Assembly: GCF_001431425.1 (NCBI RefSeq)
Contig: NZ_LDJG01000017.1
Span: 1 to 64,000, forward strand
DNA length: 64,000 nt
Source of the DNA: Stenotrophomonas nitritireducens
GTDB taxonomy: Bacteria; Pseudomonadota; Gammaproteobacteria; Xanthomonadales; Xanthomonadaceae
Direction of reading: 5' to 3'
Notes under the pieces: model-generated
The model's input: the letters and a program-made list of their open reading frames with translations, nothing else
Database searches by the model: none
Told to the model about the DNA's origin: nothing
Program-made: the position numbers and the translations under genes
In this document: positions 37,235 through 46,870 of the stretch, in pieces
Layout: every line of letters starts with the position of its first letter
How positions within the stretch are numbered: the first letter of the stretch is position 1

Positions 37235-37418
37235 GCGCCAGGCGGGGCTTGGCCGATGAGGCTCCAGCGGGGCGTTGCCCCGCTCTACAGTCGGATTGGA
37301 TCGTGGCGGTCCGGTGGCGCCAGGCGGGGCTTGGCCGGTGAGGCTCCAGCGGGGCGTTGCCGCGCTCTACAGTGGAGGCGGATCGTGGCGGCCTTGTAGT
37401 GCCGGGCTGCGCCCGGCA
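37235..37418. repeat. Cluster of GTAG-type REP elements between pnp and comEC
   Basis: Two imperfect direct copies of about 76 bp start at 37235 and 37317 (82-bp period). Each ends in AGCGGGGCGTT..CGCTCTAC, which on the minus strand reads GTAGAGCG followed by a hairpin. A third element in the opposite direction is at 37396-37418: GTAG then TGCCGGGC-TGC-GCCCGGCA. GTAG-headed palindromes of this kind are the REP family described from Stenotrophomonas maltophilia. The 517-base gap 37117-37633 otherwise holds the pnp terminator and no credible gene. Confidence 0.8.
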
Positions 37419-37633
37419 CGCCTTTCCGGTAAGGCCCCCGCGGAGCGCCTGATCTTTGGGCCGCGGACAGGCGCTGGCGGGAATCGCGCCGTTGCTCTGC
37501 CCGTCGCCATCGAGTTCCGGCCCCGACCTTCGCGCAGGGCCTTTTCCGCTGCACTGGCATGTCACTTCCCTACAGCCCTGGCGTTCCCGTCCCGTCAGCA
37601 TGGAGATGAGCCGGTGGCAGGGGGAGGCAGGGA

Positions 37634-40060
37634 ATGTGGCGATGGGCCAGCCAGCGCGCCGGGCTGTCATGGCGGCGACGGCGAGCCGCCGCACAGCCTT
37701 TGCTCGGCAAGGCCGCCGCGGCCTGTTTTCTCGCCGGCATCGGTGCGGCGTTGTGGATGCCGGCCCTGCCGCCTTCCTGGTTGCGTTGGATGCTGCTGTT
37801 GGCCGGGCTGGCGATCTGGGGAGCGGGGGCCAGGGTGTGGTGCGGGGCGCTGCTGGCCGGTGCCGGCTGGGCGTCCCTGCATGCCGGCTGGGTTCTGCAG
37901 GCGCAGCTGCCGCCGGCACTGGAACGCAGCGAAGCCGTCATCGTGGGTACCGTGGTGTCCCTGCCAGAGGCCGGGCCCAGGCGGACACGGTTCCGCTTCC
38001 GCGTCGATGATGCCGCGGCCCAGCCTGCCCCACTGCGCGGACGCCTGCTGCAACTGGCGTGGTACGACGATTTCGGAAGTACGCAGCCGGGGCCGCGGAC
38101 GGAGGTGCATGCCGGCACGCGCTGGCAGTTGCAGGTGCGCCTGCGGGCGCCGCGCGGGCTGGCCAATCCGGGCGGCTTCGACGCCGGGCGCAATGCGCTG
38201 GCGCAGCGGATCGCCGCCACTGGACTGGTCGTGAGCAAGGGCGGCAGGGCGCTGGCGATGCCGTCCGGAATCGATGCATGGCGCGAGGACATGGCCGGAA
38301 AGATCGACAGCGCCGTCGGCGCCTCATCCTCGCGCTATGTGCGGGCATTGGCGGTAGGCGACACCCGTGCGCTGGACGATGGCGACTGGCAGATGCTCAG
38401 GGCCACCGGCTTGACCCATCTGATCGCCATCTCCGGCTTCCATGTGGGCATGGTCGCCGGCTGCATCGCATTGGCCGCGGCCGGCTTATGGTGGTTGCTG
38501 CCCTGGCTGGGACGATGCTGTCCGCGTTCCCATGCCGCGGCCATCGCGGCCGTGCTCGGGGCCGCCGGCTATGCCGCGGTGGCCGGTTTCGCCCTACCGA
38601 CGGTGCGCACGGTGCTGATGGTCGCCGTGGTTGCGCTGGCGCGGCTGGGGCGTCGCCACGGCAGCGTTGCCGGCTCGCTGGCGCTGGCGGCCCTGGTGGT
38701 GCTGGCCTGGGATCCGTTGGCGATGCTGATAGCCGGGTTCTGGCTGAGTTTCGCCGGCGTGGCCTGGCTGGTCTGGTGCCTGCCCGAGCGCATGCACTGG
38801 CTGCGCGGTTTCCTTTCCGCGCAGGCGGTGGCGACGGTGGGGCTGCTGCCGTTCACCGCGGCGCTGTTCGACCAGGCTTCCCTGGCCGGGCCGCTCGCCA
38901 ATCTGATCGCCATTCCATGGTGGAGCCTTGTGGTGGTGCCGCTGGCCGTGCTGGGCACCGGATTGGAGGCCGTGCTGCCAAGTGCCGGGACATGGCCGTG
39001 GCGCGCGTCGGCGTGGTGCTTCGACCTGAGCTGGCCGCCACTGTCGTGGCTGGGGAGCAGTCGCTTCGCGTTGTGGTGGTTGCCAGAGGCGCGGAGCGCG
39101 GCGGTGCCGCTCGCGCTTGCCGGCGCCGTGTGGCTACTGCTGCCGGGCGGCATTCCCGGCAAGCGGCTGGCGCTGCTGCTCTGGTTGCCTCTGCTGTGGC
39201 CGGCCCGTGAGCTGCCCGGGCATGGCGAGGTGGAGCTGGTACTGCTCGATGTGGGGCAGGGACTGTCGGTGCTGGTGCGCACCCGTGACCACCACCTGCT
39301 CTATGACGCAGGGCCGGCGGTGCGCGATAGCTTCGATGCGGGCGAGCGCGTGGTCGTGCCGGCGCTGCATGCCTTGGGGGTGGGCCAGCTCGATGCCGTG
39401 GTCGTCAGCCATGCCGACAACGACCATGCCGGAGGTGTGGGCGCGGTCCGCGCCGCCATGCCCGTGGACGACTGGCGCGGGCCACCGGGAATGCCGCTGC
39501 CTGCAGCCGGCGACAACCTGACCGAGTGCGCGGCCGGCCGGCGCTGGCAATGGGACGGGGTCTGGTTCGAGTACCTGCACCCGCATGCTGGTTTTCCCTA
39601 TCTGGGCAACGAGTCCAGCTGCGTGCTCCGGATAGCGACCCGCCATGGCGCGGCGCTGCTGACCGGAGACATCGGTCAGGTCATCGAGGAGGCATTGGTG
39701 CGGCGGCAACGGCCGTCGTTGCAGGCGGAGGTGGTGGTGGCGCCGCATCATGGCAGCGGCGGCTCCTCGTTGCCGATGTTCATCGCGGCCACGCGCGCAC
39801 GCCTGGTGCTGGTGTCGGCCGGTCATGGCAACCGGTTCGGCCATCCCAGGCCCGAAGTGGTCGAGCGCTGGCGCGGAGCCGGCGCCGAGGTGCTGGCAAC
39901 TCCCGCGAGTGGCGCGGTCAGGGTGTGGCTGGGAGAGCGCGGCCTGCAGGTGCGCGAGCGCCGCAGCTGGCGTCGTCGCCTCTGGGATGCTGCTGGGCGG
40001 GCACGGGCGGCTGTTATCCTATCGGAGGACGAAAACACGGCCGCCGCGCCGGAGGGTTGA
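37634..40060 (+). CDS. comEC: DNA internalization competence protein ComEC/Rec2
   Basis: ComEC forms the inner-membrane channel for single-stranded DNA uptake in natural transformation. The 808-residue protein has an N-terminal membrane/DUF4131 region (about 25-210), the competence domain with many helices (LTHLIAISGFHVGMVAG) and a C-terminal metallo-beta-lactamase domain from about residue 535 (VLLDVGQGLSVLVRT, SHADNDHAGG, LTGDIGQ, PHHGSGGS). The ATG follows a purine-rich GGGGGAGGCAGGGA. exbB starts three bases after it. Confidence 0.95.
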   Translation: MWRWASQRAGLSWRRRRAAAQPLLGKAAAACFLAGIGAALWMPALPPSWLRWMLLLAGLAIWGAGARVWCGALLAGAGWASLHAGWVLQAQLPPALERSEAVIVGTVVSLPEAGPRRTRFRFRVDDAAAQPAPLRGRLLQLAWYDDFGSTQPGPRTEVHAGTRWQLQVRLRAPRGLANPGGFDAGRNALAQRIAATGLVVSKGGRALAMPSGIDAWREDMAGKIDSAVGASSSRYVRALAVGDTRALDDGDWQMLRATGLTHLIAISGFHVGMVAGCIALAAAGLWWLLPWLGRCCPRSHAAAIAAVLGAAGYAAVAGFALPTVRTVLMVAVVALARLGRRHGSVAGSLALAALVVLAWDPLAMLIAGFWLSFAGVAWLVWCLPERMHWLRGFLSAQAVATVGLLPFTAALFDQASLAGPLANLIAIPWWSLVVVPLAVLGTGLEAVLPSAGTWPWRASAWCFDLSWPPLSWLGSSRFALWWLPEARSAAVPLALAGAVWLLLPGGIPGKRLALLLWLPLLWPARELPGHGEVELVLLDVGQGLSVLVRTRDHHLLYDAGPAVRDSFDAGERVVVPALHALGVGQLDAVVVSHADNDHAGGVGAVRAAMPVDDWRGPPGMPLPAAGDNLTECAAGRRWQWDGVWFEYLHPHAGFPYLGNESSCVLRIATRHGAALLTGDIGQVIEEALVRRQRPSLQAEVVVAPHHGSGGSSLPMFIAATRARLVLVSAGHGNRFGHPRPEVVERWRGAGAEVLATPASGAVRVWLGERGLQVRERRSWRRRLWDAAGRARAAVILSEDENTAAAPEG

Positions 40061-40063
40061 AAC

Positions 40064-40723
40064 GTGTGGGAACTGGTCAAGGCCGGTGGTTGGCCGATGG
40101 TGCCGCTGCTGCTGCTGGGCGTGCTGGCGTTGGCGATCGTCCTGGAGCGCTTCTGGAGCCTGCGGCGTAACGAAGTGCTGCCACCAGGCCTGGGGCAGGA
40201 GGTCCGCAACTGGGCGGCGCGCGGCAAACTGGATGCTTCCCACATCGAATCGCTGCGCGCGAATTCGCCGCTGGGCGCGCTGCTGGCCGCCGCGCTGGAA
40301 GCCCGCAATCGTCCGCGCGACCAGATCCGCGAGCGCATCGAGGACACCGGCCGGCATCTGGTGCATCGGATGGGACGCTACCTCAATGCCCTGGGTACGA
40401 TCGCCTCGGCTGGCCCGCTGCTCGGCCTGCTGGGCACGGTGATCGGAATGATCCAGATGTTCCTCGGCATCCTCGACCATGGCGTGGGCGATGTGAACCA
40501 GTTGGCCGGCGGCATCGGCAAGGCCCTGGTGTGTACCGCCACCGGCATGATCGTGGCGATCCCGGCGCTGATGTTCCACCGTTATTTCCGGGCGCGCGTC
40601 GATGGCTATGTGATCGAGATGGAACATGAAGCTGGCGCGCTGCTGGATACGCTCGATGGTCGCCCGGCGGTGATGGCCGCGACCAAGCCGGCCCCGCAGG
40701 CCGCGGCTGTGGCCAAGGCCTGA
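40064..40723 (+). CDS. exbB: MotA/TolQ/ExbB proton channel family protein
   Basis: Energises TonB-dependent transport (or a Tol-like system) with ExbD at the inner membrane. The 219-residue protein has a first helix (about 10-30), a long cytoplasmic loop and two C-terminal helices with the family motif IASAGPLLGLLGTVIGMIQMF. It starts at GTG 40064. ExbB and TolQ are hard to tell apart by sequence alone; the absence of tolR/A/B neighbours and the exbD next door favour ExbB. Confidence 0.85.
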   Translation: MWELVKAGGWPMVPLLLLGVLALAIVLERFWSLRRNEVLPPGLGQEVRNWAARGKLDASHIESLRANSPLGALLAAALEARNRPRDQIRERIEDTGRHLVHRMGRYLNALGTIASAGPLLGLLGTVIGMIQMFLGILDHGVGDVNQLAGGIGKALVCTATGMIVAIPALMFHRYFRARVDGYVIEMEHEAGALLDTLDGRPAVMAATKPAPQAAAVAKA

Positions 40724-40729
40724 CTGCGC

Positions 40730-41152
40730 ATGCGCATCCGCAATGACCGGGCCCAGGACGAACCGCATATCGATCTGGTGCCGCTGATCGACGTGATCCT
40801 GGTGCTGATCATCTTCTTCGTGATCACTACCACCTTCGACGCACGCTCCACCCTGCAGGTGCAGCTGCCCACCGCCAGCGACCAGCGCAACGCCGAGCCG
40901 CCGCGCTCGCTCAGCGTGCTGGTCAATGCCGACGGCCGCTATTTCATCAATGACCAGGAAGTGCTGCGCACCGACGTGGAATCGGTGAAGCGGACCATCA
41001 TCCAGGTCGCCGGCGACGACCGCAGCCAGACCGTGCTGCTGCGCGCCGACGCGCGCACGCCTTACCAGGCCGTGGTGACGGTGCAGGATGCGCTGGGCCA
41101 GCTCGGCTTCCGCCGCATCGCCATCGCCACCGCGCCGGAGGCGCAGCAATGA
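40730..41152 (+). CDS. exbD: Biopolymer transport protein ExbD/TolR family
   Basis: Partner of the preceding ExbB-type channel. The 140-residue protein has one N-terminal helix (about 18-38) with the proton-carrying Asp in LVPLIDVILVLIIFFVITTTF, and a periplasmic domain. It lies 6 bases after exbB and its stop overlaps the msbA start. Confidence 0.9.
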   Translation: MRIRNDRAQDEPHIDLVPLIDVILVLIIFFVITTTFDARSTLQVQLPTASDQRNAEPPRSLSVLVNADGRYFINDQEVLRTDVESVKRTIIQVAGDDRSQTVLLRADARTPYQAVVTVQDALGQLGFRRIAIATAPEAQQ

Positions 41153-42894
41153 GCGGGCACGCCACTCCCTGGCAGACATACCGGCGCCTGCTCGGGTTCG
41201 CCAAGCCCTACCGTGGATTGCTGATGGTGGCCGCGCTGGGCATGCTGATCGAAGCGCTGGCCGGTGGCGGCTTCCTCCTGCTGATGAGCCCCATCACCAA
41301 CAACCTGGTGAATCCGGAGGACATCAATTGGTGGATGCCCATGGCGATCGTGGGCCTGTTCCTGCTGCGAGGAGTGGCGGGCTACCTGACCGACATCGGC
41401 ATGGGCAAGGCCGCGCGCAGCATCGCCCGCGACCTGCGCGTGCAGGTGCTGGGCAAATACCTGCGCCTGCCCGGCCTGCAGTTCGATGCCGAGCCGGTGC
41501 CGTCGATGCTGGTGCGGCTGGGCTCGGACAGCGACCAGGTGGCACAGGCGGCCGTCGACGCGATGAAGGTGGTGTTGCAGCAGTCCCTGCAGGTGCTGGT
41601 CTCGCTGGCGACGATGCTGTGGTACAGCTGGCAGGTGACACTGGCCATCTTCGTGCTGGCGCCGCCGCTGGCCTGGGTGATGAACAAGGTCGCCAAGCGC
41701 TATCGCCGGATCAGCCATCGCATCCAGGAAAGTGGCGCCGAACTGCTGCAGGCTGCGGACCAGACGCTGTCCAGCCAGCAGGAAGTCAAGATCTACGGTG
41801 CGCAGCGCAGCGAACTGGAACGCTACGGTGCGTTGGCCGACACCAACCTGAAGCTGGCGATGAAGGTCGAGGCCACGCGCAGCATTTCCTCGGCGATGGT
41901 GCAGCTGATCGGCGCGGTCGGATTGGCGGCGCTGCTGCTGATCGCCGGCCATGAAGCGTCGGCTGGGCGTTTGTCCGTGGGGCATTTCGTCTCGATGATG
42001 CTGGCGATGATGACCGTCATCCCCGCGCTCAAGCAGCTCACCAATGTGCAGAACATGACCCAGCGGGGCATCGCCTCGGCGCAGCGCCTGTTCGTGGTGC
42101 TCGATGCGCAGGACGAGCCGGACAAGGGCACCCTTGAACTGCGGCGGGCCGAAGGACTGCTGGAGTTCCGCGACGTCACCGCACGCTATCCGGGGCAGGT
42201 GCGGCCGGCGATGGAGGGCATCAGCTTCGTTGCGCGCCCGGGCACGGTGACGGCGATCGTCGGCCGTTCGGGCAGCGGCAAGTCCACCCTGATCAAGCTG
42301 ATCCCGCGCTTCTACGAGCCGGAGTCCGGGCAGATCCTGCTCGACGGCCGTCCCGTGCAGGATTACCGCCTGGCCGACCTGCGCCGGCAGATCGCGCTGG
42401 TCGGGCAGCAGGTGGTGCTGTTCGACGGCAGCATCGCCCAGAACATCGCCTACGGCGAACTGCTGGAAAGCAGCGCCGAACAGCTGGAACAGGCCATCGT
42501 GGGCGCCAACGCGCGCGAGTTCGTCGAACAATTGCCGCAGGGCATGGATGCGCAGGTCGGCGCCAAGGGCGGCCGGCTGTCCGGTGGCCAGCGCCAACGC
42601 CTGGCGATCGCGCGGGCGATGCTCAAGGATGCGCCGATCCTGATCCTGGACGAAGCCACCGCGGCGCTGGACAACGAGTCCGAGCGCCTTGTGCAGGATG
42701 CGCTGCAGAGGCTGATGCCGGACCGCACCACGCTGGTCATCGCGCACCGCCTGTCCACCATCGAACATGCCGACCAGGTGCTGGTGATGGACCAGGGGCG
42801 GATCGTCGAGCGCGGCACGCACCAGGAACTGCTGGCGCTGGGCGGCCTGTACGAACATCTCTACCGCATGCAGTTCCGGGAAAGGCAGGTCTGA
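41149..42894 (+). CDS. msbA: Lipid A export permease/ATP-binding protein MsbA
   Basis: MsbA flips core-lipid A across the inner membrane. The 581-residue half-transporter has six helices (about 1-310) and an ABC domain with Walker [10 protein letters not shown], signature [16 protein letters not shown] and Walker [13 protein letters not shown], then a switch histidine in VIAHRLST. It overlaps exbD and lpxK by 4 and 1 bases. The genetic link to lpxK and kdsB supports the lipid A assignment. Confidence 0.95.
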   Translation: MSGHATPWQTYRRLLGFAKPYRGLLMVAALGMLIEALAGGGFLLLMSPITNNLVNPEDINWWMPMAIVGLFLLRGVAGYLTDIGMGKAARSIARDLRVQVLGKYLRLPGLQFDAEPVPSMLVRLGSDSDQVAQAAVDAMKVVLQQSLQVLVSLATMLWYSWQVTLAIFVLAPPLAWVMNKVAKRYRRISHRIQESGAELLQAADQTLSSQQEVKIYGAQRSELERYGALADTNLKLAMKVEATRSISSAMVQLIGAVGLAALLLIAGHEASAGRLSVGHFVSMMLAMMTVIPALKQLTNVQNMTQRGIASAQRLFVVLDAQDEPDKGTLELRRAEGLLEFRDVTARYPGQVRPAMEGISFVARPGTVTAIVGRSGSGKSTLIKLIPRFYEPESGQILLDGRPVQDYRLADLRRQIALVGQQVVLFDGSIAQNIAYGELLESSAEQLEQAIVGANAREFVEQLPQGMDAQVGAKGGRLSGGQRQRLAIARAMLKDAPILILDEATAALDNESERLVQDALQRLMPDRTTLVIAHRLSTIEHADQVLVMDQGRIVERGTHQELLALGGLYEHLYRMQFRERQV

Positions 42895-43916
42895 TGGCCG
42901 GCAAGGGAACACAGACGCCGGCATGGTGGTATGACGGCGCCCCGGTGCCGTGGACGGCCCGCCTGCTGGCGCCGGTGTACGGCGCCGTCGCCGGGCTTCG
43001 TCGGGGCCTGTACCGCCGTGGTTGGCTGCGCCGCCGCCAGGTGCCGGTGCCGGTGATCGTGGTCGGCAACATCACCGCCGGCGGCACCGGCAAGACGCCG
43101 TTGACCATCGAGCTGGTGGAGCGCCTGCGCGCGGCGGGCTGGAAACCGGGCGTGGCCAGCCGCGGTTATGGTCGCGACGATGCCGGCAGCGCCCGCTGGA
43201 TCACGCCGGACCTGGCGCCGGGGCTGGGCGGCGACGAGCCGGTGCTTATCGCCTGGAAGACCGGCGTGCCAGTGCGCGTGGACCGGGATCGCGTCGCCGC
43301 GGCCAAGGCATTGCTTGCGGCCGGCTGCGACGTGGTGGTCTGCGACGACGGGCTGCAGCATTACCGGTTGGCGCGCGACATCGAGATCGAAGTGGTCGAT
43401 GCGCAGCGGCGTTACGGCAACGGCCGGCTGATGCCGGCCGGCCCGCTGCGCGAGCCGGTAGCGCGGGCCCGCGACTGCGATTTCCGGGTGATCAACCAGG
43501 GGCAGGCCAGCGATGCCGAACAGGCGCCGTCGGCTTCCGGTTTTGGCGAATGGGCGATGCGGCTGCGCATCGACAGCGCCCGCCCGCTGCGTGGCGGGCG
43601 CGAGCGCTCGCTGCAGGGATTCGCCGGCCAGCGCGTGCATGCCGTGGCCGGCATCGCCCATCCGCAGCGTTTCTTCCAGATGCTGCGCGCCCGCGGCATC
43701 GGCGTGGTGCCGCATGCGTTCGCCGATCACCACCGCTATCAAGCGTCGGACCTGTCCTTCGGCAGCGAGCTGCCGGTGCTGATGACCGAGAAGGACGCGG
43801 TGAAGTGCAGGGCGTTCGCCACCGACTGGCACTACGCGGTGCCGTTGCAGGCCGAACTGCCCGCGGCGTTCTGGGTCGCGCTGCTGGACCGGCTGGGCAA
43901 GCTGGCGCGGGCGTGA
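42894..43916 (+). CDS. lpxK: Tetraacyldisaccharide 4'-kinase
   Basis: LpxK phosphorylates the 4' position of the lipid A disaccharide, the last step before Kdo transfer. The 340-residue protein has an N-terminal membrane-associated stretch and the P-loop [23 protein letters not shown] (about 55-77), then [21 protein letters not shown] and MTEKDAVKC. Its ATG shares the A of the msbA stop. Confidence 0.96.
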   Translation: MAGKGTQTPAWWYDGAPVPWTARLLAPVYGAVAGLRRGLYRRGWLRRRQVPVPVIVVGNITAGGTGKTPLTIELVERLRAAGWKPGVASRGYGRDDAGSARWITPDLAPGLGGDEPVLIAWKTGVPVRVDRDRVAAAKALLAAGCDVVVCDDGLQHYRLARDIEIEVVDAQRRYGNGRLMPAGPLREPVARARDCDFRVINQGQASDAEQAPSASGFGEWAMRLRIDSARPLRGGRERSLQGFAGQRVHAVAGIAHPQRFFQMLRARGIGVVPHAFADHHRYQASDLSFGSELPVLMTEKDAVKCRAFATDWHYAVPLQAELPAAFWVALLDRLGKLARA

Positions 43917-44199
43917 TCCTTCTGCGGCAGGCGCGCCCGATGCGGACGCTGCGTGCCGGATCCGCGCGCAGCGCCGGATGCGCGGGCCGTGATGCGGGCT
44001 GCCAGGCCCGATACGGAAGACCGGCTCCCGCCAGCGTGCGAGGGCAAATGCGAATCCGCGCGACGCCTTGCCGCGCCGCCATATGTCGCCACGGCCCCAG
44101 CCCTTATCCTCATCCGGTCTTTCTCTCCGGCGGTGCCGCCTGCGGCCGTCGCGCGGAGGGGAACCACCAAGTTCTGCCCGGAACGGGCAAGGAGTGCAG
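43917..44199. other. Gene-free spacer between lpxK and kdsB
   Basis: 283 bases with no reading frame I can support. In related genomes a Trm112-like small gene often sits here; I looked in all frames for its CPVT start and did not find it. The last 20 bases carry the kdsB ribosome site (AAGGAG). Confidence 0.6.
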
Positions 44200-44973
44200 A
44201 TGAACGCGGTTCCTGAATTCGTTGTGGCGATCCCGGCGCGCTATGCGTCCACCCGCCTGCCGGGCAAGCCGCTGGCCCTGCTGGGCGGGCAGCCGATGGT
44301 CGTGCACGTGGCGCGGCGCGCCCTGGCCGCCGGCGCCCGCGAGGTATGGGTGGCCACCGACGACCGGCGGATCGCCGATGCGCTCGACGGCCTGGATGGC
44401 ATACGCGTGGCGATGACGCGCCAGGACCATGCCTCGGGCACGGACCGCCTGGCCGAGTGCGCACGCCAGGCCGGCTGGGACGGGCAGGCGATCGTGGTCA
44501 ACCTGCAGGGCGACGAACCGTTCGCGCCGGCGGCGGGCATCCGCGCGGTCGCCGCGACGCTGGCGGCCAGCGGCGCGCCGATGGCGACCCTGGCCACGCC
44601 CGTGGAGGACGCCCGGACACTGTTCGATCCCAACGTGGTGAAACTGGTGCGCAACGCGCAGGGAGACGCGCTGTACTTCAGCCGCGCGCCGATTCCCTGG
44701 CACCGCGATGCCTTCGCCCGATCGACGGCGCAGCTGCCGCAGGCGCAATGGCTGCGCCATATCGGCATCTATGGCTACCGCGCCGGCTTCCTGCAGCAGT
44801 TCGCGGCGATGCCTCCGGGCACGCTGGAGCAGATCGAATCGCTGGAACAGCTGCGCGTGCTGGAGGCGGGTTTCCGCATCGCCGTCGCGCTGTCGCCCGA
44901 GCCGTTCCCGCCGGGCATCGATACCCCGGAAGACCTCGCGCATGCCGCCGCGCGGCTGGAGGAAGGCCGGTGA
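44200..44973 (+). CDS. kdsB: 3-deoxy-manno-octulosonate cytidylyltransferase
   Basis: KdsB activates Kdo as CMP-Kdo for attachment to lipid A. The 257-residue protein starts [19 protein letters not shown], with the CTP loop RLPGKP, the block [12 protein letters not shown] and VNLQGDEPF. The ATG at 44200 follows AAGGAGTGCAG. The stop overlaps the start of the phosphatase gene (GTGA). Confidence 0.97.
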   Translation: MNAVPEFVVAIPARYASTRLPGKPLALLGGQPMVVHVARRALAAGAREVWVATDDRRIADALDGLDGIRVAMTRQDHASGTDRLAECARQAGWDGQAIVVNLQGDEPFAPAAGIRAVAATLAASGAPMATLATPVEDARTLFDPNVVKLVRNAQGDALYFSRAPIPWHRDAFARSTAQLPQAQWLRHIGIYGYRAGFLQQFAAMPPGTLEQIESLEQLRVLEAGFRIAVALSPEPFPPGIDTPEDLAHAAARLEEGR

Positions 44974-45458
44974 AGCTGCTGGTGGTGTGCCTGGGCAACA
45001 TCTGCCGCTCGCCGATGGGCGAGGGCGCCCTGCGCGCCCGGATCGAGCGCTCGCCGCTGGCCGGGCGGATCGAAGTGGATTCGGCCGGCACCGCCGGTTG
45101 GCACCACGGCAAGCCACCGGACCCGCGGGCCGTGGCCTGCGCGCGTCGTCACGGCGTGGATATCTCCGGCCTGCGTGCGCGCCAGCTGCAGCCCGCCGAT
45201 TTCCTGCATTTCGACCATATCCTGTGTGCGGACCCGGACAATCTGGACGATGCCCTGGCGCTGGCACCGCCCGAGGCGCGCGCACGGGCCGCGTTGCTGC
45301 TGCCCTGGGCCGGCATCACCGCCGCCAGCGTGGTGCCGGATCCCTATTACGGCGACGACACGGATTTCGAGCACAGCTGGACGCTGCTGGAGGCCGCTGC
45401 CGAAGCGGCGGTGCAGCGCCTGTCGGCGCGGCCCGACTCCGGCATAATCGGCCCATGA
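44970..45458 (+). CDS. Low-molecular-weight protein-tyrosine phosphatase
   Basis: The 162-residue enzyme has the N-terminal phosphate loop CLGNICRS (nucleophile C7, R13) and the general-acid Asp in VVPDPYYGD. Homologues act on tyrosine kinases of polysaccharide export or on small phosphate esters; no wzc-like kinase is seen nearby. The start is GTG, overlapping the kdsB stop; the stop overlaps the next ATG. Confidence 0.93.
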   Translation: MKLLVVCLGNICRSPMGEGALRARIERSPLAGRIEVDSAGTAGWHHGKPPDPRAVACARRHGVDISGLRARQLQPADFLHFDHILCADPDNLDDALALAPPEARARAALLLPWAGITAASVVPDPYYGDDTDFEHSWTLLEAAAEAAVQRLSARPDSGIIGP

Positions 45459-46870
45459 ACGCTCAGCCCGCGATGGATCTTCCCAAGTCCGGCACCTGGC
45501 TCAACGCGGTGCCTTCCACGTTGCAGGACCACGCGGGCCGTCCTCTGGTGCTGGCCTTCGTCAATGCCGCCTCGGTCTGGTGCGTGCAGCGGCTGCTCGA
45601 GGTGCTGCAGTGGCAGGCGCGCAATCCCGGGCGCCTGCAGCTGCTGGTGGTACAGGTCCCACGCTTCGATTTCGAACGCGAGCCGCAGCCTGCCCTGAAG
45701 CTGCTGCGTCGCCATGGGGTCACCGCGCCGATCCTGCTGGACGCGCAGTGGGAGGCCTGGCGCCGCTTCGGCATCGAGGCATGGCCGACCCTGCTGCTGA
45801 TCGACGCGCAGGGCCAGGAGCGCGAGCGCCTGGTTGGCGCGGCAGGCGACCTGGAGCGCTGCCTCAACGCGCTGTGCGAGGGATTGGCGCGACCGCTGGA
45901 CGAGGATCTCCGCGCGGTTCCGGAAACCAATGTGGAACCGCGCCTGCCACTGCGTTTCCCGGCGGGGCTGGTGGCAAGCGCCGACCGGCTCTATGTCGCC
46001 GACACCGGTCACCACCGCATCCTGGAGTGCACCCACAACGGCCGCGTGCTGCGCCAGTTCGGCGTGGGCAGCGCGGACCTGGTCAACGGCCCGGCGGGTG
46101 AGGCAGCCTTCAACCGGCCGCATGGGCTGGCGCTGGAGCGCGAGATGCTCTATGTCGCCGACACCGGCAATCATGCGCTGCGCCGCATCCACCTGCCCAG
46201 CGGGCAGGTGGATACGCTGTGCGGCACCGGCCGCGCCGGCGATCCGGTGGCCGGCGTGCTGGCGCAGCCCTGGGACAGCCCGCTGAACCACCCGCTGGAT
46301 ATCGCCATCGCCGACAACCAGCTGCACATCGCCATGGCCGGCGACAACCATATCTGGAGCTACGACCTGGGCATCCGTTCGCTGCGCTGGCGCGCGGGCG
46401 CCGGTGCCATGGAAGTGCGCGACGGTGGCGGCCACCTGGCCGCGTTCGCGCAGCCCTGCGGCGTGGTGGCGGTGCAGCAGGTGCTGTACGTCTGCGACGC
46501 GCTGGGCTCGGCGATCCGTTCGGTGCAGCTGCGTGGCGACGTCGTGCAGACGCTGGTCGGGCAGGGGCCGTGGGAATTCGGCAATACCGACGGGCCGCGT
46601 GTCCGCGCGCATCTGCAGTATCCGCAGGCGATCGCCATGGGCAGCGAATCGCCGCTGCTGTGGATCGCCGACGCCGGCAACGGCTGCCTGCGCATGCTGC
46701 GCCTGGGCGGCGGCGACCTGTCCACGGTCAACCTGCCGCGGCGCCTGCATGGTCCGGCCGCGCTGTCGGTGGCCGCCGGCGCGGTGTGGATCGCCGAGAC
46801 CGATGCGCACGCCATCCTGCGTTTCGACCCGGTGAGCGGCGAACTGGGCCACGTGCCGATCGAGGAATGA
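45455..46870 (+). CDS. Thioredoxin-like / NHL-repeat protein
   Basis: The 471-residue protein has a thioredoxin-like N-terminal half (about 20-145: FVNAASVWCVQRLLEVLQW to GIEAWPTLLLIDAQGQE) and a C-terminal NHL beta-propeller (about 170-465) with repeats such as ADRLYVADTGHHRILECT and REMLYVADTGNHALRRIHLPSG. This is the domain layout of NHLRC2. The usual CxxC of the thioredoxin domain is reduced to one cysteine (VWCV), so classical redox activity is doubtful. It is translationally coupled to the phosphatase and uvrC genes. Function unknown. Confidence 0.85.
   Translation: MNAQPAMDLPKSGTWLNAVPSTLQDHAGRPLVLAFVNAASVWCVQRLLEVLQWQARNPGRLQLLVVQVPRFDFEREPQPALKLLRRHGVTAPILLDAQWEAWRRFGIEAWPTLLLIDAQGQERERLVGAAGDLERCLNALCEGLARPLDEDLRAVPETNVEPRLPLRFPAGLVASADRLYVADTGHHRILECTHNGRVLRQFGVGSADLVNGPAGEAAFNRPHGLALEREMLYVADTGNHALRRIHLPSGQVDTLCGTGRAGDPVAGVLAQPWDSPLNHPLDIAIADNQLHIAMAGDNHIWSYDLGIRSLRWRAGAGAMEVRDGGGHLAAFAQPCGVVAVQQVLYVCDALGSAIRSVQLRGDVVQTLVGQGPWEFGNTDGPRVRAHLQYPQAIAMGSESPLLWIADAGNGCLRMLRLGGGDLSTVNLPRRLHGPAALSVAAGAVWIAETDAHAILRFDPVSGELGHVPIEE

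Noticed and set aside
37235..37392. Considered a CRISPR-like array
   Set aside because: Only two copies with an 82-bp period and degenerate REP palindromes; no uniform spacers and no cas genes.
43953..44216. 87-codon plus-strand frame between lpxK and kdsB, considered as a Trm112-like gene
   Set aside because: Sequence is Ala/Pro/Arg-rich and lacks the CPxC zinc motif expected of Trm112.
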